A stretch of DNA of 5,955 bases, taken from NCBI GenBank assembly GCA_026193355.1, contig JAPHTL010000293.1, positions 1 through 5,955 on the forward strand. Reading direction: 5' to 3'. Each line of letters opens with the position of its first letter. Position 1 is the first letter of the stretch. Source of the stretch: Rhodospirillales bacterium (GTDB lineage Bacteria; Pseudomonadota; Alphaproteobacteria; Rhodospirillales; JAPHTL01). The position numbers were made by a program, and so were the translations under genes. This document shows, in pieces, positions 1-5,760 of the stretch. Below the pieces are notes generated by a model that ran no database searches, had not been told where the DNA came from, and worked only from the letters and a program-made list of their open reading frames with translations.

Positions 1-323
1 GGCACATACTGATGGATGACGCCGGGCGGCAGGCGATTGCCGAGAAGGCGCGCCGACGTGACAGTTCCGGTGGTGACAAGCAAATTAAGCGCGGGATAGT
101 CGTGGCGCAGCCGTTCGACGAGGACGAGCAGCGAGATCGCCTCGCCAACACTTGCGCCGTGCAGCCAGACCAGCGGGCCTTCGGGCCGTTTCACGCCGGG
201 TTGTCCCAGACGTTCGGTGAACCGTTCGGCGTCCTCCTTGCCCTGCGCCTTGCGCTTTTCCAGCAAGCGAAGGATCGGCCAGCCGCCGATGGTGGTGAGG
301 AAGCGGTAAAGGCCGAGAATCAT
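1..323 (-). CDS. waaA: 3-deoxy-D-manno-octulosonic acid (Kdo) transferase, N-terminal part (runs off left edge)
   Basis: Reading leftward from the ATG at 321-323 gives 107 complete codons with no stop before the window edge; full-length family members have over 400 residues, so about the first quarter is present. WaaA (KdtA, family GT30) transfers Kdo from CMP-Kdo to the lipid A precursor at the cytoplasmic face of the inner membrane. Seen here: a hydrophobic N-terminal segment (about residues 3-20) that fits the family's membrane anchor, the conserved ERLG motif (37-40), and WLHGASVGE (53-61), whose Glu61 corresponds to the proposed catalytic base, followed by LLVTTGTVTSA (81-91). GGAGG at 331-335 lies 7 nt before the start. 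The ATG overlaps the upstream stop as ATGA, implying translational coupling. Family identity is secure. Whether the enzyme is mono- or bifunctional cannot be judged from this part. Confidence 0.93.
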   Translation of the reverse strand, partial: MILGLYRFLTTIGGWPILRLLEKRKAQGKEDAERFTERLGQPGVKRPEGPLVWLHGASVGEAISLLVLVERLRHDYPALNLLVTTGTVTSARLLGNRLPPGVIHQYV

Positions 324-1066
324 TCCGCGCCCTCCGCCGTCTCTTCATCGCCGGGCGGAAGGGTCTGTGCGGGGGGCTCTGGCTCTGGCGTCGTCCGGCC
401 ACACAGGCGGTCGGCCTCGCGGGTTGCTTCACTCATTGCATCTTCGACCTGCTTGCGAAAGGTCTCGACGGTTGCCGGGTCCGGATCGGGGGGAACATGA
501 ATTGGCTCACCCCAGACCACGGCAAGGGGGCCGAAAGGCAACGATACCAGAAAGCGATCCCAGCTTCGCAGTTCCTTTCCCGCGCCCGTCGAAATGCCAA
601 GCGGCAGGATCGGCGTGCCGGTTGCGGCAGCGATCCGTACAAGGCCCGCCTTGGCGCGCATGCGCGGTCCGCGGGGGCCATCGGGCGTTATGCCGACACA
701 CCGCCCGTCCGCCAGCGTCCTTTCCATGGCTTGTCGTGCCTCGCTGCCGCCCTTGCTGGATGATCCTGAAATGGTGCCAATACCGAAATGCGACAGGGTG
801 CGCGAGAGGATGCGTCCGTCGCTGTGAAAGGAAATCAGCAGGGACAAGGAGTCAGATCGTTGCCACGCCAGCGGCAAAAGCATCAGGCGACCGTGCCACA
901 GTGCAACCGTGAAGGGCTTTCCTTCGCGCAACAGGGCCTCGACCTTCTCGCCGCCCTTGACGTTCAACCGGCCGGTTGATCCCGCCAAACGGATCGCTTG
1001 GGCGATCACCCAGCATCCAAAACGTTGAGCGGCAGGTTTGCGGGAAAGGGCCTTGATGAAGGACAT
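320..1066 (-). CDS. DUF374 / lysophospholipid acyltransferase family protein, candidate lipid A acyltransferase
   Basis: A 248-residue protein of the DUF374 branch of the lysophospholipid acyltransferase superfamily. Seen: ALWHGRLMLLP (55-65) with the presumed catalytic His58, FHSDGR (80-85), GSSSKGGSEA (101-110), TPDGPRGP (127-134) and GLVRIAAATGTPILPLGIS (141-159), the usual block order of the family. The N-terminus has a short amphipathic/hydrophobic stretch (16-29) rather than clear transmembrane helices. The last 26 or so residues are Pro/Glu-rich and probably disordered. The start ATG lies 12 bp after the msbA stop and is preceded by GGAAGA; the stop overlaps waaA. From family knowledge, epsilonproteobacterial LpxJ, a secondary lipid A acyltransferase, is a DUF374 member. 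A similar role here is inference from family and operon. Acylation of another lipid, or a role accessory to WaaA, remains possible. Confidence 0.85.
   Translation of the reverse strand: MSFIKALSRKPAAQRFGCWVIAQAIRLAGSTGRLNVKGGEKVEALLREGKPFTVALWHGRLMLLPLAWQRSDSLSLLISFHSDGRILSRTLSHFGIGTISGSSSKGGSEARQAMERTLADGRCVGITPDGPRGPRMRAKAGLVRIAAATGTPILPLGISTGAGKELRSWDRFLVSLPFGPLAVVWGEPIHVPPDPDPATVETFRKQVEDAMSEATREADRLCGRTTPEPEPPAQTLPPGDEETAEGAE
331..335 (-). promoter_or_regulatory. Shine-Dalgarno site of waaA
   Basis: GGAGG on the minus strand, 7 nt before the waaA ATG and inside the end of the DUF374 gene. With the ATGA stop/start overlap it fixes the waaA start and suggests coupled translation. Confidence 0.7.
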
Positions 1067-1078
1067 GGCGTCTTCCGG

Positions 1079-2884
1079 TCAGGCCGGTTGCGGGGCCGGT
1101 TCCGCTGCATTCTCTCCGTTCCCGGCGAATTGCAGGGCGTAGAGTTTGGCGTAGGCTCCATTTGCGGCCAGAAGCTCGGCGTGGGTTCCCCTCTCGGCAA
1201 TCCGGCCCTGATCGATCACATAGATCAAGTCCGCATTGACCACCGTTGACAGGCGATGGGCGATGACCAGCGTGGTCCGCCCTTTCATCAGCTCCTCCAG
1301 CGCCGCCTGCACCTTGCGTTCCGATTCCGTGTCCAGCGCCGATGTCGCCTCGTCGAGCAGCAGGATCGGCGCGTTCTTGAGCATGGCGCGCGCGATGGCC
1401 AAACGCTGCCGCTGGCCACCGGAAAGGCGGACGCCCATTTCGCCGACGACGGTATCGTAGCCTTCGGGCAGTTCGCGGATGAATTCATCGGCGGCGGCAT
1501 TGCGGGCGGCGGTGGTGATCTCATCTTCCGTCGCGTCGTGTTTGCCATAGGCGATGTTGGCGCGCACGGTGTCGTCGAACAGGGTGACTTCCTGGCTGAC
1601 CAGCGCGGTGGCGGCGCGCAACGAGGCCAGCGTTACGTCGCGCACATCGGTGCCGTCGATTTTCACGCTGCCATCGTTCACGTCGTAGAAGCGCGGTATC
1701 AGGTTGAGGATCGTTGACTTGCCCGCGCCCGACGGACCGACCAGCGCGACCGTTTTACCCGCCGGGACATCAATGCTGACGTGCTCCAGCGCTTCCTTGC
1801 CTTCGTCGTCGTAGGCGAAACGGACGTCGCTCAGCATCACGGCCCCGCCACGGATGACAAGCTCCGCCGCGTCCTCATGGTCCACGATGGTGGGGTTCTC
1901 GTCCAGTACGCGGAACACCCTGTCCGCCCCGGCCAAACCTTCCTGCAGGCTGGCGTTAAGGTTGGCCAGCCGTTTGACCGGCTCGTAGGCCATCAGCGCG
2001 GCGGTGATGAAGGCGAAGAAATCGCCGGGCGTCGTTACGCCCTCAATCACCCGCAGGCCGCCATAGACGATGACCGCCGCGATGGCGGCGCCTGCAAGAC
2101 TTTCCATGATCGGCGAGGAAACCGCGCGCACCCTTGCCGCCTTGAACACCAGCCGGTAGATGCCGTTGGCGATGTTGGCGACGCGACCCTTCTCGTAACC
2201 CTCCATGCCGTAGGCCTTGACGTGGCGGATGCCCTGAAAGGTCTGTTCGAGCAGGGTCATGAACTCGCCCGTCTGGACCTGCGTATGATCCGTCACCTTT
2301 CGCATGCGGCGGCCGAGGCGAACGATGGGCAGGATGGCGATCGGGAAAACCACGAAGGCGATGATCGCCAGCTGCCATTCGGTGATGAACATGACGATCA
2401 CAAGGCCAACCAGCGACAGAAGGTCCTTGCCGAACCCGGTCAATGCGTTTGATACGGCGGAACGCATGCTGTTGATGTCGGTGGTGAAGCGCGAAATCAG
2501 CTTGCCCGTCGCATTGGCGTGGAAATAGCTGATGTCCATGCGCAGCAGATGTTCGTAAAGGCGGATCTGGGTGTCGGTGATGATGCGCTGGCCGATCATG
2601 CTCATCAGCGTCGCCTGACCGTAGTTGGCGATGCCCTTGACCAGGAAGGTCATCAGGACGGCGCCCCCGACCGGCCACAGCAGGCCTTGATTACGCTCCA
2701 GAAAGACTTCGTTGACGACCGGCTTCATCAGCCATGCGCTCAGCGCCTGCGCCGCTGCCATCAGCACCATGCAGACAACGGCGGCTGCCAGCCAGCTCAG
2801 GTACGGCCGGACGCTTTCACGAACCAGTCGCCCGACGAGGGCGCCTGTCGATTGCGGTGAATGGGGCGCTTCACTCAAGCCCAT
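1079..2884 (-). CDS. msbA: MsbA-like lipid A exporter, fused permease/ATPase ABC half-transporter
   Basis: A 601-residue type IV exporter half-transporter, close to the length of E. coli MsbA (582). The N-terminal ABC transmembrane domain has about six helices (roughly 29-50, 69-90, 148-168, 170-190, 257-277, 285-303). The nucleotide-binding domain is complete: A-loop Tyr358, Walker A GPSGAGKST (383-391), Q-loop Gln431, signature LSGGQ (487-491), Walker B ILLLDE (507-512), D-loop SALD (515-518) and H-loop His543. It should work as a homodimer flipping lipid A-core across the inner membrane using ATP. Substrate is inferred from two downstream LPS genes, since sequence alone does not separate MsbA from multidrug exporters. 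The start is supported by AAGGAG at 2888-2893, though the 3-nt spacing is tight; the next in-frame ATG is at codon 39, inside the first helix. It is the first gene of the operon. The Ala/Pro-rich C-terminal tail is probably disordered. Confidence 0.9.
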   Translation of the reverse strand: MGLSEAPHSPQSTGALVGRLVRESVRPYLSWLAAAVVCMVLMAAAQALSAWLMKPVVNEVFLERNQGLLWPVGGAVLMTFLVKGIANYGQATLMSMIGQRIITDTQIRLYEHLLRMDISYFHANATGKLISRFTTDINSMRSAVSNALTGFGKDLLSLVGLVIVMFITEWQLAIIAFVVFPIAILPIVRLGRRMRKVTDHTQVQTGEFMTLLEQTFQGIRHVKAYGMEGYEKGRVANIANGIYRLVFKAARVRAVSSPIMESLAGAAIAAVIVYGGLRVIEGVTTPGDFFAFITAALMAYEPVKRLANLNASLQEGLAGADRVFRVLDENPTIVDHEDAAELVIRGGAVMLSDVRFAYDDEGKEALEHVSIDVPAGKTVALVGPSGAGKSTILNLIPRFYDVNDGSVKIDGTDVRDVTLASLRAATALVSQEVTLFDDTVRANIAYGKHDATEDEITTAARNAAADEFIRELPEGYDTVVGEMGVRLSGGQRQRLAIARAMLKNAPILLLDEATSALDTESERKVQAALEELMKGRTTLVIAHRLSTVVNADLIYVIDQGRIAERGTHAELLAANGAYAKLYALQFAGNGENAAEPAPQPA

Positions 2885-2887
2885 GAA

Positions 2888-2893
2888 CTCCTT
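2888..2893 (-). promoter_or_regulatory. Shine-Dalgarno site of msbA
   Basis: AAGGAG on the minus strand ends 3 nt before the ATG, closer than usual. The same GGAGTTC string occurs 11 nt further upstream (2896-2902). A TTG at codon 3 would sit 9 nt from the site, so a start there is a minor alternative. Confidence 0.55.
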
Positions 2894-2920
2894 GGGAACT
2901 CCCTGGATTTTCGGATGCGG

Positions 2921-2949
2921 ACAATAGCACGGCCGCGTTGGGGGGCCAA
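2921..2949 (-). promoter_or_regulatory. Predicted sigma70-type promoter of the msbA-DUF374-waaA operon
   Basis: On the minus strand, TTGGCC (2944-2949) and TATTGT (2921-2926) are separated by 17 bp; each matches the -35 or -10 consensus at four of six positions. Transcription would start near 2914, leaving a leader of about 30 nt that contains the msbA Shine-Dalgarno site. It is the only reasonable promoter-like pair I see upstream of msbA, and it stands back to back with the kinase promoter, 18 bp separating the two -35 boxes. Confidence 0.45.
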
Positions 2950-2967
2950 AGGGCGAAAGGGGGTTGA

Positions 2968-2997
2968 TTGACAGTTTCCCGGCCCACCCCTTATGAC
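2968..2997 (+). promoter_or_regulatory. Predicted sigma70-type promoter of the kinase-like gene, placed for leaderless transcription
   Basis: A perfect TTGACA -35 box (2968-2973) is followed after 18 bp by TATGAC (2992-2997), four of six matches to TATAAT. Only six bases separate the -10 box from the ATG at 3004, so the expected start of transcription is on or next to that ATG. The bases just before the ATG contain no purine-rich ribosome binding site. Confidence 0.5.
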
Positions 2998-3003
2998 TGC
3001 GCT

Positions 3004-3819
3004 ATGGCGGAGAACACAAACACCCGGCGAATTGATCGCATCCCCCCTTCGGACGGATTGCGCGAAGCCGTGGCGGACGTTCTGCCGCGTGTGACCGTGC
3101 GGACGTTTTCGGTCGAGTCCGAAGGCCGCACCCTGTGGATCAAACGTCCCGCCGCCCATAAGGGAAATCGCTGGCATGGCGTTCAGAAGGCGTTGGCCGT
3201 CGTTATGATGGAGCCGCTTCTGACGCCGACCCTTCCGCTTTCCGGTGCGGCCGGATTGGCGGCGGAGGCGAAACGTCTGCGGACATTGGCGGCGGCAGGC
3301 GTACGTGTGCCCGAGGTGGTCGCCGAGACGGCGGACTGGATTGCGCTGGGGGACCTTGGCCAACCGCTTGAATGGGCGTTGGACGGAATTGAGGACGAGC
3401 GCGCGCGCAGCCGGTTGCTGGACGAGGCAGCCGACGCCCTTTCCGCGTTGCATCGTTCCGGGCTTTGGCATGGCGCGCCGTTCGTTCGCAACATGGCGGT
3501 GGGTGATGGGAAAATAGGCTTCTTCGATGTCGAGGAAACCGTTGAGGGATCGATGCCCGATACCGCAGGCATGGCCCGCGATTTCATCCTGTTTCTTTTC
3601 TCGGCTACCCGTTACCTCTCCGATGCCGATCTTCTGGTTCTGGCCCGCAGGTACGCCACGTCGGCGCCGGAAGGCGTGCTGCTTCCCCTGCTGGGCCTTG
3701 GCCGCAAGGCCGCCGTTCTGGCCTTCTTCCTCAGGCCCTTCTCGGGCAGGCTGGGCCGCGATTTGCGGCAGGGACTGACAACGGTTGATACGCTGCGCGC
3801 CTTGCTGGCGGTGCGCTGA
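3004..3819 (+). CDS. Kinase-fold protein, LPS-kinase / BUD32-like family, with altered catalytic loop
   Basis: A 271-residue protein from the ATG at 3004; an in-frame TTG at 2968 would add 12 residues, but it coincides with the predicted -35 box. Kinase-like landmarks: Lys47 in LWIKRP (ATP-binding lysine), Glu88 in AAEAKRLRTL (helix C), catalytic loop LWHGAPFVRN (154-163) and FFDVEE (173-178), whose Asp175 matches the metal-binding Asp of DFG. The usual HGD has become HGA (Ala158), while Asn163 is kept. Related bacterial proteins, as I recall them, often carry HGRPxLRD here, so the family tolerates change at this Asp. It may phosphorylate LPS core, Kdo or another small molecule, or be a pseudokinase. 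Soluble, with no signal peptide. It is divergent from msbA and convergent with pmbA. Fold family fairly sure; substrate unknown. Confidence 0.75.
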   Translation: MAENTNTRRIDRIPPSDGLREAVADVLPRVTVRTFSVESEGRTLWIKRPAAHKGNRWHGVQKALAVVMMEPLLTPTLPLSGAAGLAAEAKRLRTLAAAGVRVPEVVAETADWIALGDLGQPLEWALDGIEDERARSRLLDEAADALSALHRSGLWHGAPFVRNMAVGDGKIGFFDVEETVEGSMPDTAGMARDFILFLFSATRYLSDADLLVLARRYATSAPEGVLLPLLGLGRKAAVLAFFLRPFSGRLGRDLRQGLTTVDTLRALLAVR

Positions 3820-3860
3820 TCCTGTTTTCCCCGCGCCTACTTTCCGGCGCCTATTTTCCC
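3818..3860. repeat. Degenerate three-copy tandem repeat (14-15 bp unit) between convergent genes
   Basis: Read on the minus strand, three adjacent imperfect copies follow one another: GGGAAAATAGGCGCC (3846-3860), GGAAAGTAGGCGCG (3832-3845) and GGGAAAACAGGATC (3818-3831). The first copy contains the last codons and TAG stop of pmbA; the third touches the stop of the kinase gene. It fills the whole 31-bp gap between the genes. No stem-loop plus T-run is visible, so it is not an obvious intrinsic terminator. Confidence 0.5.
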
Positions 3861-5194
3861 GCGACGGTCATGCCATCGATGCGCAGGGTCGGCGCATTGG
3901 TGCCGTAACGAAACTCCAGATCGTCGGCGGGGGTGATGTTGAGGAACATGTCCTTCAGGTTGCCCGCGATGGTCAGTTCGCTGACCGGGTGGGCCAACTG
4001 CCCGTCCTCGATCAGGAAACCCGCCGCGCCCCTTGAATAATCGCCGGTCACCGGGTTGACGCCGAAGCCCATCATCTCGGTGACGTAAAGGCCCCGCTCT
4101 ATCCCGCCGATCAGGGCGTCGCGGCTGATCGCGCCCGCCGCCATGTGCAGGTTTGTGGCCGACGGCGAAGGCGGGCCGCCGGTGCCGCGCGCCGCGTGGC
4201 CGGTGGTTTCCAGACCCAGTTGCCGTGCGGTGGCGAGGTCGAGAATCCAGCTTGTCAGAACGCCGTTTTCGATCAGATTGCGTCGCTTGTTGGCGATGCC
4301 TTCGGCGTCGAACGGCTTGGAGCGCAGGCCGCGGGGGCGGTGTGGGTCATCGACGATAACAATGCCATCGGCAAAGACCCGCTTTCCCATCATGTCCTTG
4401 AGGAAACTTGTGCCGCGCGCCACGGCGCTGCCGTTGATGGCTCCGGCGAAATGACCAACCATCGAGCCACTGACCCGGGGGTCGAAAACAACCGGGAAAC
4501 GGCCGGATGCCATTTTCTGCGGGTTCAGGCGGCGCACCGCCTTTTCGCCCGCTGTCCGGCCGATATCCGCCGGGTCCGGCATGTCCTCGGCATAGACGGC
4601 GGTGCGGAAGTCGTAATCGCGCTCCATACCCGTCCCGGTTCCCGCCAGCACCGATGCGCTGAGGCTGGTATAGGAAACGGCGTAGTTTTGGGCGAAACCA
4701 TTGCTGGCGGCGATGGCGATCCTGTTGCGGCCCCAGGCGGCTTCCGCCCCTTCCGAATTGGTCACGCCGGGAACGGCGCGGGCCGCATCCTCGGCCGCCG
4801 CCGCCCAAGCGGTCAGGGCCTCGGCGTCGGGTTCGGCGTCGCTGAAGATATCGATCCTCGGCACATTCCCGATCACCTGCTCCGGCCCGGCAAGGCCGCA
4901 ATAGGGGTCGTCGGGTGCGGCGCGCGCCATGGCGACGGCCCGTTTGGCCAGCTCGTCGAGGGCGGTGGTTGAGCGGTCGGACGAGGAAACACAGGCCTGC
5001 CGCTTTCCGACAAACACACGAAGTCCGATGTCCGCGTCCTCTGAACGTTCAAGGCGCTCCAGCGCGCCCATGCGCCATGCCAGCGAAAGCGAAGCGCCAT
5101 CGACAAGAACGGCGTCGGCCGCATCGGCGCCCAATGATCTGGCCCTGCCGATAAGGTTGTCGAGAAGTTCGAGGGATTGTGTGTCCTGATGCAT
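3851..5194 (-). CDS. pmbA: PmbA/TldE-type TldD-PmbA family protein (metalloprotease partner subunit)
   Basis: A 447-residue protein, the normal length for PmbA (TldE), covering the whole TldD/PmbA fold. In E. coli, TldD and TldE form a cytoplasmic heterodimeric protease that trims peptides such as microcin B17 precursor and CcdA; TldD carries the zinc-binding HExxxH. Here the equivalent region (about 238-265) reads DPRVSGSMVGHFAGAING and lacks HExxxH, which identifies the TldE/PmbA side. Other hallmarks are GTSFLKD (261-267), GDYSRGAAGFLIEDG (384-398) and HPVSELTIAGNLKDM (402-416). No tldD is in the window, so the partner must be elsewhere if the complex forms. The start ATG has a weak GGAAAGA upstream with 3-nt spacing; no better start is seen. 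The gene is divergent from the exported-protein gene at 5336. Related genes often lie near lipid A genes in alphaproteobacteria, as I recall, but the opposite-strand kinase gene prevents simple co-transcription with msbA. Confidence 0.93.
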   Translation of the reverse strand: MHQDTQSLELLDNLIGRARSLGADAADAVLVDGASLSLAWRMGALERLERSEDADIGLRVFVGKRQACVSSSDRSTTALDELAKRAVAMARAAPDDPYCGLAGPEQVIGNVPRIDIFSDAEPDAEALTAWAAAAEDAARAVPGVTNSEGAEAAWGRNRIAIAASNGFAQNYAVSYTSLSASVLAGTGTGMERDYDFRTAVYAEDMPDPADIGRTAGEKAVRRLNPQKMASGRFPVVFDPRVSGSMVGHFAGAINGSAVARGTSFLKDMMGKRVFADGIVIVDDPHRPRGLRSKPFDAEGIANKRRNLIENGVLTSWILDLATARQLGLETTGHAARGTGGPPSPSATNLHMAAGAISRDALIGGIERGLYVTEMMGFGVNPVTGDYSRGAAGFLIEDGQLAHPVSELTIAGNLKDMFLNITPADDLEFRYGTNAPTLRIDGMTVAGK

Positions 5195-5241
5195 AAATCT
5201 TTCCGGAATTTTGTTCCTGGGTCTGCTAACGTCGCCAGCCG

Positions 5242-5272
5242 TTTATATGGTATGTCGGGCGGGCGATGCCAG
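5242..5272 (-). promoter_or_regulatory. Possible promoter of pmbA
   Basis: On the minus strand, TATAAA (5242-5247) matches the -10 consensus at five of six positions, with CTGGCA (5267-5272, four of six to TTGACA) 19 bp upstream. The spacing is long, so the -35 assignment is weak. The leader would be about 40 nt. Confidence 0.3.
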
Positions 5273-5302
5273 TTGCGCGCTTACATATAGGCCCGCTACG
5301 AT
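5273..5302 (+). promoter_or_regulatory. Possible promoter of the small exported-protein gene
   Basis: TTGCGC (5273-5278) and TACGAT (5297-5302) are 18 bp apart, each with four of six consensus matches. Transcription would begin near 5309, leaving a leader of about 27 nt. Confidence 0.3.
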
Positions 5303-5305
5303 CTT

Positions 5306-5320
5306 TTTTTCACCGAAAAA
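5306..5320. repeat. Short A/T inverted repeat in the leader of the exported-protein gene
   Basis: TTTTTC, a 3-nt centre ACC, then GAAAAA: a perfect 6-bp inverted repeat just downstream of the predicted -10 box and just before the ribosome binding region. It may be a protein-binding half-site pair or chance; as an RNA hairpin it would be weak. Confidence 0.3.
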
Positions 5321-5335
5321 CAAGGGAAGTGTTCG

Positions 5336-5749
5336 ATGAAGCGTTTCTGGATGGGGGTGGCGCTTGCCGTCATGATTCCTTTGACGGTCATGGCGCCAGT
5401 TATGGCGAACGAGCCGATGACCGATGAAAAGGCGATGATCGCCAAGGGCGGCGTACTTGTCCCTGCGGCGGAACTCGAAGCCCTCTACCTCAAGAACATG
5501 GTCATGGGCAAAACGCCCAGCGGCTACACCTTCCGCACCGACGTTAAGCCGGACAAGACCCTGCCCGCCAATTCGAAGCGTGGCGCCGGGACCTTTTCGG
5601 CGCCCGCCGAGGGAACCACCTGCCTGCACTTTCCCGACTTGTGGGAGGGCAAGCCGCGTTGCTGGCGGCATTACCGTCTGGGTGAAAAGCACAAGATGTA
5701 CCTGACCGACGGAACCTTTTCCGCCGACCTCTACTTCGAGCCGAAGTAG
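5336..5749 (+). CDS. Small exported protein of unknown function
   Basis: A 137-residue protein I cannot assign to a named family. The N-terminus is a typical Sec signal peptide: MKR, a hydrophobic core (about 5-20) and a likely cleavage after VMA at residue 24, leaving a periplasmic or secreted chain of about 113 residues. There is no lipobox cysteine. The mature part has an ELEALYLKNMVM segment (47-58), possibly helical, then a Gly-rich and aromatic C-terminal half that looks beta-rich, with exactly two cysteines, Cys96 and Cys109, flanking FPDLWEGKPR; a disulfide between them is plausible. The start is supported by the purine-rich AAGGGAAG (5322-5329) about 6 nt before the ATG and by the signal peptide beginning there. 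Divergent from pmbA, probably monocistronic. The real-gene call is confident; the function is open. Confidence 0.85.
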   Translation: MKRFWMGVALAVMIPLTVMAPVMANEPMTDEKAMIAKGGVLVPAAELEALYLKNMVMGKTPSGYTFRTDVKPDKTLPANSKRGAGTFSAPAEGTTCLHFPDLWEGKPRCWRHYRLGEKHKMYLTDGTFSADLYFEPK

Positions 5750-5760
5750 GGGGTTTTGCC

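Noticed and set aside
12..500. Plus-strand reading frame at the left edge
   Set aside because: It is antisense to waaA and the DUF374 gene, both with clear family motifs.
1781..2452. Plus-strand reading frame of about 220 codons opposite msbA
   Set aside because: It lies wholly inside the conserved ABC transporter gene, is rich in His/Asp/Gly as expected for a mirrored frame, and shows no domain.
2936..2963. G-quadruplex in the msbA/kinase intergenic region
   Set aside because: Only three separated G-tracts of three or more are present; a standard four-tract quadruplex cannot be drawn without splitting a tract.
2968..3003. TTG start for the kinase-like protein
   Set aside because: The TTG is the first base triplet of a perfect TTGACA box and the 12 added residues look non-conserved in character; the ATG at 3004 is preferred, though not proven.
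4145..4972. Long plus-strand reading frame antisense to pmbA
   Set aside because: Codon bias in GC-rich DNA keeps antisense frames open; the translation has no recognisable motif, while the minus strand encodes an intact conserved protein.
5750..5760. Terminator between the exported-protein and desaturase genes
   Set aside because: The 11-bp gap contains GGGG followed by TTTT but no stem-loop on either strand.
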